Source of the DNA: Gaetbulibacter_A sp043876815
GTDB lineage: Bacteria; Bacteroidota; Bacteroidia; Flavobacteriales; Flavobacteriaceae
Assembly: GCF_043876815.1 (NCBI RefSeq)
Contig: NZ_JBAWKA010000005.1
Span: forward strand, 235,805 to 299,804
Direction of reading: 5' to 3'
Length of the DNA stretch: 64,000 bases
The notes beneath the pieces were generated by a model, which was not told the origin of the DNA, did not search any database, and worked only from the letters and a program-made list of their open reading frames with translations. The translations under genes were made by a program, and so were the position numbers. Numbering within the stretch: the stretch's first letter is position 1; each line of letters opens with the position of its first letter. Shown here piece by piece: positions 26,686 through 34,758 of this stretch.

Positions 26686-27186
26686 ATGAAAGTATTAATC
26701 CCTTTTGCTTTACTTTTTTTGAGTTTAACCTCATATTCTCAAACAGAAGATGATTGTGTATTTAATTATGATGTGAAAGGTTTAACCATGGAATGGCTTC
26801 AGCAATTAAATCAAACTAATTTTGTTTGGGATAAAAATAAAAAATTGGCAGAAAAAATAAAGGATGGAGATACTTTGCGTGTTTCAAAGGTCGGATGTGT
26901 CCATTTCAGTTGGGTAGTTGAAGTCACCATGATTGAAAATCAAAATACTTTGGAAAACACAGATTTTTGGTTGAAAAAAGCTATGGGTATTACGGAGTTA
27001 TTTGACTTAAAATATTATCATACGGCTTTAAAGCTCAAAAACTTTAAGCTCGAGAAACCCAATAAAAATCAAATTGTTTTTGATATTAAAGACGATGATA
27101 TCACAGATAACTTATTTTACCTAGGTGTTATTGTTTTAGCGGAAAACAACATCAAGAAAATCATTATTTCTAAATATTTAAATTAA
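26686..27186 (+). CDS. Hypothetical secreted protein
   Basis: The 166-residue product has a cleavable signal peptide (MKVLIPFALLFLSLTSYSQ, about 1-19), then a mixed sequence with two Cys (DDCVFNYD and VGCVHFSW) that could form a disulfide. No recognisable domain. AT-rich relative to the core genes on both sides. It lies between family B repeats and may be its own transcript. Confidence 0.65.
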   Translation: MKVLIPFALLFLSLTSYSQTEDDCVFNYDVKGLTMEWLQQLNQTNFVWDKNKKLAEKIKDGDTLRVSKVGCVHFSWVVEVTMIENQNTLENTDFWLKKAMGITELFDLKYYHTALKLKNFKLEKPNKNQIVFDIKDDDITDNLFYLGVIVLAENNIKKIIISKYLN

Positions 27187-27224
27187 AAAAATAGATGTTT
27201 CGCTACCAATGACGATTCGATTTG

Positions 27225-27310
27225 TCATTCAGACGGAGCTTAGCGGAGGAAGAATCTTTGGAGGGAAATTGGGTGAGATTCTTTGCTTTATTTCATATCA
27301 CTCTGAATGA
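27225..27310. repeat. Dispersed palindromic intergenic repeat, family B, full copy
   Basis: Outer arms TCATTCAGA (27225-27233) and TCTGAATGA (27302-27310), inner arms GAAGAATCT and AGATTCTTT. Part of the 392-nt gene-free gap 27187-27578, which otherwise holds only families C and D. Confidence 0.78.
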
Positions 27311-27320
27311 CATCTGCGAA

Positions 27321-27354
27321 CGTCATTACGAGGAGGAGCGACGAAGTAATCTCA
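27321..27354. repeat. Short dispersed repeat, family C, copy 2
   Basis: CGTCATTACGAGGAGGAGCG followed by ACGAAGTAATCT is the reverse-complement relative of 10938-10974. Confidence 0.65.
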
Positions 27355-27379
27355 TGATAACAACATTAGTTTAAAAGAT

Positions 27380-27404
27380 GGCTTCACTTTGTTCGCAATG
27401 ACCA
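27380..27404. repeat. Short dispersed repeat, family D, copy 1
   Basis: GGCTTCACTTTGTTCGCAAT followed by GACC. A relative is at 30052-30080 (GATTGCTTCGCTTTGCTCGC). Confidence 0.5.
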
Positions 27405-27578
27405 CCCATTTTATCATGGTGAAGAAGCGAATCGTACGAGTATTCTTTAGAAATTTTCCATTCATCGGCATTTTGTTGGTTAAAAATTAAAAATCCCTTA
27501 ATATTTTTTAAAATTTTAGCAACTTTTCGCGGGATATTTCTAAATTTCCGCCCTAACCCTAAGATTAATAGCCACCTA

Positions 27579-28121
27579 ATGAAGACTCTAATAGCTTTGC
27601 TATTGGCGATTTCCGTCAATGCATATTCCCAAAATGTGACCTTTCAACTATTCTCAAAAGACCCCTGTGCAAAGAACATTAAACCTAGTAAGTTATTTTA
27701 TTTAAAAAAGGGAAACAAAACCTATAATCCTTCACATTCCTCAGGGCTAACAGTTCTAGACGCCCCGGGAAAATATAAGCTTATCGCTTTATTTAATAAT
27801 GTATCAAAAGATATTTACTTAAAAGCCGGAACGAATAGTGACACTTTACACATTCAAAGCATTCAGGAATGCCATGACCCATACTCGAAACCAAGATTTA
27901 TAGGCTATTGTAAATGTGGTGAACCTTGTAATGGTATCGAAGAAGATTTTTACGCTGATGGAACACTTAGAGAAAAAGGAGAATTTAAAAATGGCACGCC
28001 TATAGGTGCTGTAACTTTTTATTATCCTGATGGTAAAATTCAGGAAATTCGGGTTTACAATCAAGCCGGAATACTTGAAAGTCGTATGAGGTTCGATGAA
28101 AGCGGAAACGAGATTTTTTGA
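27579..28121 (+). CDS. Secreted protein with C-terminal MORN-like repeats
   Basis: The 180-residue product has a signal peptide (MKTLIALLLAISVNAYSQ). Its middle is an unrecognised Cys-containing domain (DPCAKN..., QECHDPY, GYCKCGEPCNG). The C-terminal ~55 residues carry two YwqK/MORN-like repeats (FYADGTLREKGEFKNGTPIG and FYYPDGKIQEIRVYNQAG). Related in type to the lipoprotein at 21720-22523. Function unknown. The 248 nt downstream hold no gene that I can support. Confidence 0.72.
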   Translation: MKTLIALLLAISVNAYSQNVTFQLFSKDPCAKNIKPSKLFYLKKGNKTYNPSHSSGLTVLDAPGKYKLIALFNNVSKDIYLKAGTNSDTLHIQSIQECHDPYSKPRFIGYCKCGEPCNGIEEDFYADGTLREKGEFKNGTPIGAVTFYYPDGKIQEIRVYNQAGILESRMRFDESGNEIF

Positions 28122-28369
28122 ATGACCACTGCATCTGTATATGTAAAGAGAAGTTCCCAGAAATCCTTTCACTAGACAAACGCATCCAATTTTACCCTAC
28201 GGAAGAATTTTAAACGTTCGGTTTTGTTTTTAATGTCATACGCATGGATCATCATCAGGCGTATCGTTTGTCTCACCAATCCTCTAGAATGGAAATTCAA
28301 AACCCTTAATGGCTTACCTCTAACGACTTAAGAATAAATAAATTCCGTAACTTACTACAAAGTCAAAAT

Positions 28370-29371
28370 ATGAAAGCATTACAAATTACAGGGTATGGTG
28401 ATATCCAAAAAAATCTAAAATTCAGCGACGTTGAAAATCCGAAAATAAAATCCAATGAGGTGCTTATTGAGGTTTATGCAGCGGCTATTAATCCTGTAGA
28501 TTATAAAATTGTTGAAGGCGCCTTAAAGCGTGTTCGAAAACTAGAATTTCCTGCCGGAACAGGTTTTGATGTTGCCGGTAAAATTGTTGAAAAAGGCCAA
28601 GGGGTAACTCAATTTAATATTGGGGATGCTGTATATTCACGGGTTCCTACCAATGCACCGGGAACCTTTGCCGAATTTGTTGCTGTAATAGCTGAGGTAG
28701 TAAGCTTAAAACCAACGAATCTAAGTTTCGAGGAAGCTGCCGGATTACCCCTGGTAGGTCTTACCTCTGTACAAGCCCTCAAAACAGCACAATTTAAAAA
28801 AGGGGATAAGGTTTTAATCCATGCCGGTTCCGGTGGTATTGGCACATTTGCAATTCAATATGCTAAAAGTCAGGGAGCCTATGTGTATACCACAACGAGT
28901 ACTAAAAATGTAGATTGGGTAAAAGCTCTGGGTGTGGATGAGGTGATTGATTATAAAAAACAAAACTATCTTGATGTGGTCGAGGATGCAGATATTGTTT
29001 TCGACACCCTTGGAGATCCTTATACCAAGGACGCCTTTGATGTTATCAAAGAAGGTGGGCATGTGGTTAGTATTGCAGGTATTTTGGACAAGCAAACGGC
29101 CAAAGATTTCGGGTTGAATGCGATTATTCGGTTTATTTTAGCTTTGAAGCGCTTACCGGTAACGATGGCCATGAAACGGAAATCAGCCCATTACAATTTT
29201 ATTTTTATGCATCCTGATAGCGAACAATTAGATGCCATAAGGGAACTCGTTGAAGCCGGAGAAATCAAACCTGTTGTTGATAAGGTTTACAATTTCTCTG
29301 ATGCTTTAGAGGCCTATGATTATCAAAAAAATGGTCGTGCTCAAGGAAAAGTGATCCTTAAAATGAAGTAA
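28370..29371 (+). CDS. NADP-dependent MDR oxidoreductase (quinone reductase-like)
   Basis: The 333-residue protein is a medium-chain dehydrogenase/reductase without structural zinc ligands. It has a GroES-like N-terminal domain (AINPVDYKIVEGALK, PAGTGFDVAGKIVEKG) and a Rossmann domain with HAGSGGIGTFAIQYAK. This is the quinone oxidoreductase subgroup. It reduces quinones or enones with NADPH. It is probably cotranscribed with the acetyltransferase 12 nt downstream. Confidence 0.92.
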   Translation: MKALQITGYGDIQKNLKFSDVENPKIKSNEVLIEVYAAAINPVDYKIVEGALKRVRKLEFPAGTGFDVAGKIVEKGQGVTQFNIGDAVYSRVPTNAPGTFAEFVAVIAEVVSLKPTNLSFEEAAGLPLVGLTSVQALKTAQFKKGDKVLIHAGSGGIGTFAIQYAKSQGAYVYTTTSTKNVDWVKALGVDEVIDYKKQNYLDVVEDADIVFDTLGDPYTKDAFDVIKEGGHVVSIAGILDKQTAKDFGLNAIIRFILALKRLPVTMAMKRKSAHYNFIFMHPDSEQLDAIRELVEAGEIKPVVDKVYNFSDALEAYDYQKNGRAQGKVILKMK

Positions 29372-29382
29372 ATTCTATTGGT

Positions 29383-29931
29383 ATGGTGGAAGACCCGGCT
29401 CCGACATTCTCTTTTGAAACCGATCGCTTGTTATTACAATCAACTTCGGTTAAAGATGCTCCTTTGATTTTAGAATTGTTAAACACTCCAAAGTGGTTGA
29501 AGTATATTGGGGATCGTCATGTTAAAACCCTCAGTGAGGCCCAAAATTATATTGAAGAGCGCATTATACCACAGCAAAAAAGTCTTGGTTTTGGATCCTT
29601 CACAATGATTCGGAAATGTGATCAGGAAAAGCTGGGGACCTGCGGACTTTTTGATCGCGAAGGCTTGGAGGGTATCGACATGGGTTATGGTTTATTACCA
29701 CAATTTGAGAGCCAGGGATATGCTTTTGAAGCAACAAATATTTTAAAAAAAATGGCTTTCAGTCAGTTTGGTTTGGAAGAAATTCACGCCATCACCGTGG
29801 GGTATAATGAGGGGTCCAGAAATTTATTGGTAAAACTGGGTTTTTCCTTAAAAGGCACTGTTTCGCTTCCTGATGACGATGCCGTTTTATTACTTTATTC
29901 TTTAAGAAAGGGCAAGATGGATTCTCTGTAG
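29383..29931 (+). CDS. GNAT N-acetyltransferase
   Basis: The 182-residue protein has RimJ-type GNAT features: TDRLLLQSTSVKDAPLILEL, the LGTCGLFDREGLEGIDMGYGLLPQFESQGYA acetyl-CoA loop region, and HAITVGYNEGSRNLLVKLGF. Substrate unknown. Follows the MDR gene closely. Confidence 0.9.
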   Translation: MVEDPAPTFSFETDRLLLQSTSVKDAPLILELLNTPKWLKYIGDRHVKTLSEAQNYIEERIIPQQKSLGFGSFTMIRKCDQEKLGTCGLFDREGLEGIDMGYGLLPQFESQGYAFEATNILKKMAFSQFGLEEIHAITVGYNEGSRNLLVKLGFSLKGTVSLPDDDAVLLLYSLRKGKMDSL

Positions 29932-30002
29932 TGGTCTCTATGCTATTGGCAGATGTCATTTCTTAGGAACGCAGAGACGTGGTCATCTTTTTAATTTTAT
30001 TT

Positions 30003-30080
30003 TGAGATTCTTCACTGGCGCTCTGAATGATATTAGAAATTACTTTAGGCAGATTGCTTCGCTTTGCTCGCAATGACGGT
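30003..30080. repeat. Dispersed repeat cluster, families B and D
   Basis: GAGATTCTTCACTGGCGCTC-TGAATGAT is a partial family B unit. It is followed at 30052-30080 by the family D unit GATTGCTTCGCTTTGCTCGC-AATGACGG. It lies between convergent genes. Confidence 0.65.
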
Positions 30081-30092
30081 TTGATTATTTAG

Positions 30093-30851
30093 CTAATCTT
30101 TAAATTCCTTTAGTTCTAAATTTTCACCATCGAAAACGGCATAGGTGAAATAGCTAATCCAATCTCCTAAATTGATGTATTTTGATGTTTCATTTAAGGC
30201 GATGTTAAGCGGCAAATGCCGATGACCAAAAATAAAATAATCACGATGTTTCTCGGCGAGTTTTTCTTTAGCATACTGTGCCAGCCATTCGTTTTCTTCC
30301 CCCAGAAATTTAGCATCGTCTTCCCCAGAAATAAGCTTGTTTTTTACGGAGAGGTACTGTGCAATACGCATCCCAAGATCGGGATGAACCCAACGAAATA
30401 ACCATTTGAAAACAGGATTGGTAAGTACTTTTTTCATGCGTTTATAGCCTTTGTCGCCCGGACCTAAACCATCGCCATGACCTATAAAGAAGTGTTTGTT
30501 GTTAAATTCAAATTCCCGGGGTTCGTGGTAAACCGGGATATTGAGCTCGTCCTCAAAATAGCCATTCATCCAAAGGTCGTGATTGCCCATAAAGAAATGA
30601 ATGGGAACACCGGAATCGCTAATTTCAGCAAGTTTCCCTAGGGTTCGGGTAAAGCCTTTAGGAATAACAGTTTGATATTCGAACCAAAAATCAAAAAGGT
30701 CGCCAACCAGGAAAATGGCCGCGGCATCGTCTTTTATGTGATCGAGCCAGGCGACAAACTTTTTTTCGCGCGGACGCGAGGCTTCAATACTGGGAGCGCC
30801 GAGGTGGTTATCGGAGGCGAAATATATTTTTTTCCCTTTTGGAATTTGCAT
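30093..30851 (-). CDS. lpxH: UDP-2,3-diacylglucosamine diphosphatase
   Basis: From the ATG at 30851 (MQIPKGKKIYFASDNHLGAP) the product is 252 residues with all calcineurin-like metallophosphoesterase motifs: ASDNHLG, LVGDLFDFWFEY, FMGNHDLWM, FIGHGDGLG and FGHRHLP. It hydrolyses UDP-2,3-diacylglucosamine to lipid X in lipid A synthesis at the inner membrane. A longer frame to 30941 starts inside a dispersed repeat and was rejected. Confidence 0.93.
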   Translation of the reverse strand: MQIPKGKKIYFASDNHLGAPSIEASRPREKKFVAWLDHIKDDAAAIFLVGDLFDFWFEYQTVIPKGFTRTLGKLAEISDSGVPIHFFMGNHDLWMNGYFEDELNIPVYHEPREFEFNNKHFFIGHGDGLGPGDKGYKRMKKVLTNPVFKWLFRWVHPDLGMRIAQYLSVKNKLISGEDDAKFLGEENEWLAQYAKEKLAEKHRDYFIFGHRHLPLNIALNETSKYINLGDWISYFTYAVFDGENLELKEFKD

Positions 30852-30909
30852 GCTGCAAATATAACTAAATCCTGTTATTGGTTTTAGGTTTTTTGTTGTC
30901 GTTCTTTCT

Positions 30910-31002
30910 GCCCGCGTTAGTGATAGTAGTGGAAAGCCCACAGCGCACAGCGCGAGGACTTGTAACGGATAGCACGACCCCGACGCAGGAGGGGTAACGC
31001 CC
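30910..31002. repeat. Dispersed GC-rich intergenic repeat, family A, copy 2 (inverted)
   Basis: Reverse complement gives GGCGTTACCCCTCCTGCGTC, then GCTATCCGTTACAAGTCCTC, GTGGGCTTTCCACTAC and ACTAACGCGGGC. It is near-identical in order to 10713-10810 but in opposite orientation. It reaches the last base of the queD stop codon. Confidence 0.8.
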
Positions 31003-31457
31003 TAATTATTATCATAAGCGAACCACTCGGCAAAAGAGCTGTCTGTTTCCTGTAGTTTCAGGGAGTGTAAAGCAATATTATTGGGGAGGCGCTTTTTTAT
31101 TTTGTCTGCAAAATCGATGACCATCATTTCACTGGTTGGTTGATAATCGACGAGCAATACGTTATGACCGCGTTCTTCGAGGGCTTTGGCAAGTTCGACA
31201 TGTGGGGTGTTCCCGTTAAATACTGTGGCGTGGTCGAAAACATCTACGATCTCTTCTTTAACGATTTTTTTAAGGTCGCTAAAATCGATCACCATGCCAA
31301 ATTTAACATGATTTTTATCGGAAATGGGTTTGCCGATTACCGTGACATCGAGCTTGTAGCTGTGTCCGTGTACATTTTTACACTTACCGTCGTAGCCATA
31401 CAAGGCATGACCGGTTTCGAAAGAAAATTGTTTGGTAATACGAATGTGTTTGCTCAT
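31002..31457 (-). CDS. queD: 6-carboxytetrahydropterin synthase
   Basis: The 151-residue T-fold protein has zinc ligands His17 (FETGHALYG) and His30/His32 (VHGHSYKL), the catalytic Cys26 (GKCKNVHGH), and the FGMVIDFSDLK and PTSEMMVIDFAD motifs of the PTPS/QueD family. It makes 6-carboxytetrahydropterin in preQ0/queuosine synthesis. The TAG stop sits at the edge of the family A repeat, which contributes its first base. Confidence 0.94.
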   Translation of the reverse strand: MSKHIRITKQFSFETGHALYGYDGKCKNVHGHSYKLDVTVIGKPISDKNHVKFGMVIDFSDLKKIVKEEIVDVFDHATVFNGNTPHVELAKALEERGHNVLLVDYQPTSEMMVIDFADKIKKRLPNNIALHSLKLQETDSSFAEWFAYDNN

Positions 31458-31577
31458 TAGTAACGGCGTATTCGGTTAAAAAAAATATTTATAATTAGGA
31501 CTAAGCCGATAAAATGACCTCGACCGCTAAGAATTGACATGGCGTTTATCAAGTTATGGGTTTTTGTATTAACAAAA

Positions 31578-32912
31578 TTACATTTTTTGCGCTAGCGGTA
31601 AAAATTGTGACCTAAATTTTATGACCAGTGGAATGCCACGGGCAACAATCCAAAAGGTTAAGGCTATGAAAATTGCATAAAGTTTAAGGTTCTGCGCATC
31701 AAGCCAAAAAAGTATGGGGATGAACACTAAAAATGTGGCGCCTAAAAGAAGGTTTCGAAGGAACTTCATTTGTCCCATTCCTTTGAACATACCATCAAAA
31801 ATGAAGGCAATGGCACATAAAGGTTGCATGATTAAAACCACCCAAAATATCTGATAGAACTTTTCAAGCACTTCAGGATCGTTGGTGAATAAGCGCCCCA
31901 GCGGGTGGTAAAAAATGGCGCCGAGAATACCTAAAGCAGTGCCACCAATCATGCCATAGATCAGCAGTTTGTTGCTTAGGGTTATGAGTAGATTATAGGC
32001 TTTTGCCCCCAGTAATTTACCGGATAGAATATTGCCGGCACTGGCGTAACCATCAATAAAAAAGGCGCCAAAAAACCAGAGATTTATAGCGATAGTATAG
32101 GCTGCAATATGGGCAGCTCCGTATGCTGTGGCGAAGCGAGTAGCGAAGTACAAGGTGGCATTTAGGGCCAAAGTACGCACAAACAAATTAAGGATCATGA
32201 AAATAAAATTTTTGATCTCCTTATTAAACGGGAACTTGGGGATAAGAGGAATATCGGTTTTTTTCCGTAAATAATAGACCGAGAGTAAAGCCATAAGGAA
32301 CTGTGCAGCAACACTGGCATAAGCCGCTCCTTTTACATAGAGCGCGGGGATAAAGTCTTCAATCCCGTAGACTAAAATATAATCCAAAACGATATTAGTT
32401 AAAGCCCCTACAATAGCGATCACCATGGGATAATAGGTGTTTTGGAGTCCGCGAAAGGTGCCGAAAACAGCTATGGTAAATAATGTGAATGGGAAGCCAA
32501 ATACGCGAATTCTGTAATATTCCACGCTGTAGTCGAGAATCATGTTTGAGGCATTATACAGTTTAAAAATGGGCCGTGCAAAGGGGAATGTGGTTACAAT
32601 AATCAGGAGGCTTATGGCTGTAATAATAAATATGGCTTGCGCCGGAAGGTTTTTAATGGCGTGGATTTTATTGGCACCATAATATTGCGATACAATTGAG
32701 GAGATAGCACTTCGCGTTTGACCAAGAACCCAAATAAGCATGGACATAAAGGTGCCAACGATACCAACCGCTGCCAAGGATTCCGTAGCATTGAGGTCTA
32801 CATTTCCGATAATGGCCGTATCCGTGATGGATAAGATGGGTTCTGAAATTCCGGCAATAAGAGCCGGAACAGCCAGTTTATTAATGTGTTTTAATTGAAT
32901 AGATTCTATCAA
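31578..32912 (-). CDS. MATE family efflux transporter
   Basis: The 444-residue protein has 12 predicted membrane helices and the MATE N-terminal segment PALIAGISEPILSITDTAIIG followed by QYYGANK. The two halves are related by repeat. It probably exports a drug or organic cation using Na+ or H+. Divergent from the universal stress gene. Confidence 0.94.
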   Translation of the reverse strand: MIESIQLKHINKLAVPALIAGISEPILSITDTAIIGNVDLNATESLAAVGIVGTFMSMLIWVLGQTRSAISSIVSQYYGANKIHAIKNLPAQAIFIITAISLLIIVTTFPFARPIFKLYNASNMILDYSVEYYRIRVFGFPFTLFTIAVFGTFRGLQNTYYPMVIAIVGALTNIVLDYILVYGIEDFIPALYVKGAAYASVAAQFLMALLSVYYLRKKTDIPLIPKFPFNKEIKNFIFMILNLFVRTLALNATLYFATRFATAYGAAHIAAYTIAINLWFFGAFFIDGYASAGNILSGKLLGAKAYNLLITLSNKLLIYGMIGGTALGILGAIFYHPLGRLFTNDPEVLEKFYQIFWVVLIMQPLCAIAFIFDGMFKGMGQMKFLRNLLLGATFLVFIPILFWLDAQNLKLYAIFIALTFWIVARGIPLVIKFRSQFLPLAQKM

Positions 32913-32935
32913 GGTTCAGGATTCTTGGCTGACTT

Positions 32936-32968
32936 TTGAGTTTGTGAATTTAGATTTAACTAATTTTG
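32936..32968 (+). promoter_or_regulatory. Candidate promoter of the universal stress protein gene
   Basis: TTG at 32936-32938 and TAATTTTG at 32961-32968, spaced by 22 nt, fit the Bacteroidetes -33/-7 pattern (TTG, TAnnTTTG). The start codon follows 28 nt later. Confidence 0.5.
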
Positions 32969-32996
32969 TGTAAATTTAGCTCTAATACAGGCAATA

Positions 32997-33791
32997 ATGA
33001 AAAATATTTTAGTTCCAATTGGTACCTCAAAAAACGTCTCAAAACATTTGCAATACGCTATAGATTTTGCGGAATCGTTTGGCGCAAAACTTTTTGTGAT
33101 ACAGGTATATAATGTCTATACCAGAGCAGGAACGATGATTAAGGTTGATAAAATCATAGAACGTGAAAGCCTTAAAAACCTCAAGCGTTTGGTGGCGCGC
33201 GTCGATACCAAAGGTGTTGAAATAAACATCAAGGTATTAAAAGGAGATTTGATCGATACGATTGAATTGGCTTGTAAAGCGGCCGATATTGACTTGATGT
33301 TGGTAGAGCCTCGAACAACCTCAGTTAAAGACGAGGTGTTTTTGGGAAAAACCTCTGGTAAAATAATTAAACAAACTCAAATTCCGGCCTTGATCGTACC
33401 TGAAAATACGGTTTTTAAACCTCTGACCAATATTTTATTTGGTGTGAAATCGGCTATTTTGAGAAAGCCCGAAGCTTTGAATCCCTTAAAAGAGATTAAG
33501 TCAAAATTCCAAGCCAAAGTAAATTTATTATTAGTAAAAACAACCTTCTATAAGCCCTCTGATTTTAACTTGAGTGAGGAAATGAAAGCCTTGGTAGACA
33601 GTGTTAAGAAAACAGAAAATCCAACAACGTATCATGGCGTTTTGCAACACCAGGAAAGTATAAACCCGGATCTATTATGTGTTGTACGTCGAAAGCGTGG
33701 ATTCTTTACTAAGCACTGGGAGAAAAATGTTATTCTGAAAAAGGAATTCTCTAGTAAAATTCCTGTACTTGTCCTGAGCGGTTTAAAATAA
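32997..33791 (+). CDS. Universal stress protein (tandem UspA domains)
   Basis: The 264-residue protein has an N-terminal UspA domain (ILVPIGTSKNVSKHLQYAIDFAESFGAKLFVI shortened here, residues about 4-35) and a clear nucleotide-loop-like end (GKTSGKIIKQTQIPALIVPE). A degenerate second Usp-like half runs from about 140. Usp proteins modulate stress survival. It is followed by a long gene-poor gap. Confidence 0.87.
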   Translation: MKNILVPIGTSKNVSKHLQYAIDFAESFGAKLFVIQVYNVYTRAGTMIKVDKIIERESLKNLKRLVARVDTKGVEINIKVLKGDLIDTIELACKAADIDLMLVEPRTTSVKDEVFLGKTSGKIIKQTQIPALIVPENTVFKPLTNILFGVKSAILRKPEALNPLKEIKSKFQAKVNLLLVKTTFYKPSDFNLSEEMKALVDSVKKTENPTTYHGVLQHQESINPDLLCVVRRKRGFFTKHWEKNVILKKEFSSKIPVLVLSGLK

Positions 33792-33824
33792 TTTCTTGGG
33801 GGAATTCGTCTTTTTTTAATTTAT

Positions 33825-33912
33825 ATAGGCGTTGGGCTAGTCTCGAGACAGCAGCGGCTGAAACCCTTTTTCGAAATAAAAATTTCGAGTTGTGAGGTTT
33901 TTTGCTAGGGCT
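33825..33912. repeat. Palindromic intergenic element
   Basis: GCGTTGGGCTAG at 33830 and CTAGGGCTAAC at 33904 form imperfect ends, and a perfect inner hairpin CGAAAT-AAAA-ATTTCG lies near 33871-33886. It is one of several structured segments in the 967-nt gap 33792-34758. It does not have the AAC...GTT polarity of the elements in the 44-64 kb region. Confidence 0.45.
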
Positions 33913-34110
33913 AACATGAGCGTATATCTTTAAAACCCATATTATTTTCCTATTAAAAGCGTGATTTGAATTATAATTCGAACGATTAGAATGTTCAAAA
34001 TGGTTTTAAATACAGTTACACCGATGAGGGAGATTAAAGTTCGGGTTATGAAACGAAACATATGGCGACAGTTTGTTTCTTAGAACTGTGGAAAACAACT
34101 TCAATTAAGA

Positions 34111-34245
34111 TTATTTTGATTTCGACATCCCTTTAATTCGATTTGTTAGAATCTTGAAAGCCAAAACGGAAAAACAAATAAGAATAAGGGCGTTAACAAA
34201 CCCTAAGACGATTAGGGCGATAGTTTGTGCATTGATATCATCCAT
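34111..34245 (-). CDS. Small single-span membrane protein (44 aa)
   Basis: An ATG at 34245 opens a 44-codon frame (MDDINAQTIALIVLGFVNAL...KSK): an acidic start, one hydrophobic helix (about residues 9-32), and a strongly basic end (KILTNRIKGMSKSK). This N-out/C-in tiny-protein layout resembles the two other small frames at 36511-36642 and 37364-37480. No known family recognised. It is the only plausible coding sequence in the gap 33792-34758. Confidence 0.5.
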   Translation of the reverse strand: MDDINAQTIALIVLGFVNALILICFSVLAFKILTNRIKGMSKSK

Positions 34246-34421
34246 GTTTAAGAGATTTTAAATATTTAATAATAATGATCATATGAGCCATTAAAAAAAT
34301 ATTAAGTTATTCTAATGGGTGCATTTCACATTCAGACCTATAATAGTTTTTATTTATTGATTTTTAGAGAGTTAAAAACAGTAAAAGGTCTTTGATAGTT
34401 AATTAATTATAAAAACTTAAG

Positions 34422-34577
34422 TCACAGTAGCCCCTAACGATTATGATAGATTCAGGGAACCTTGCATTTAAACAACCAAGCAGAACCATGTCTCTCTGAA
34501 CAGGGAATACCTTTGGCACGTTTATTAGGAGCCACTGTTAACTTAAGGTGTTACTGCAAACCACCAAACGCAGTAAC
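34422..34577. other. Structured non-coding segment
   Basis: Outer imperfect inverted repeat ACAGTAGCCCCTAA (about 34424) with TTAGGAGCCACTGT (about 34526), an internal direct repeat TTCAGGGAA/AACAGGGAA, and an adjacent perfect 8-bp stem GTTACTGC (34550-34557) / GCAGTAAC (34570-34577). No ORF and no T run. It could be a small RNA, a leader, or a degenerate mobile repeat. Confidence 0.4.
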
Positions 34578-34736
34578 AAAAGACTGTAATTATTTCAGAT
34601 AGGATTAAGAATTGTTTATAAAATTAGCTTTAGGTATAAAATGCTATAATCTTATCTGTCGTAATACGCAGTCAATCAAATATTAACCTAGACAATATTA
34701 AGTGTTATATCTGTTAAAATCGTATATTACACGAAT

Positions 34737-34750
34737 ATTATACGTATAAT
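34737..34750. promoter_or_regulatory. Perfect 14-bp palindrome, candidate operator
   Basis: ATTATACGTATAAT lies 8 nt before the ATG of the zinc-ribbon gene, within a wider TCGTATATTACACGA segment that is itself partly palindromic. The position between promoter and start fits an operator or autoregulatory site. Confidence 0.5.
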
Positions 34751-34758
34751 GTACGACT

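Noticed and set aside
33830..33915. Another attC-like site (GTTGGGC ... GGGCTAAC)
   Set aside because: The triplets are in the order GTT...AAC instead of AAC...GTT, no gene unit or tag pair belongs to it, and the inner sequence does not match the array elements.
34550..34577. Rho-independent terminator
   Set aside because: The 8-bp stem has a 12-nt loop and is followed by AAAAGACTG on one strand and a mixed sequence on the other, without a T run.
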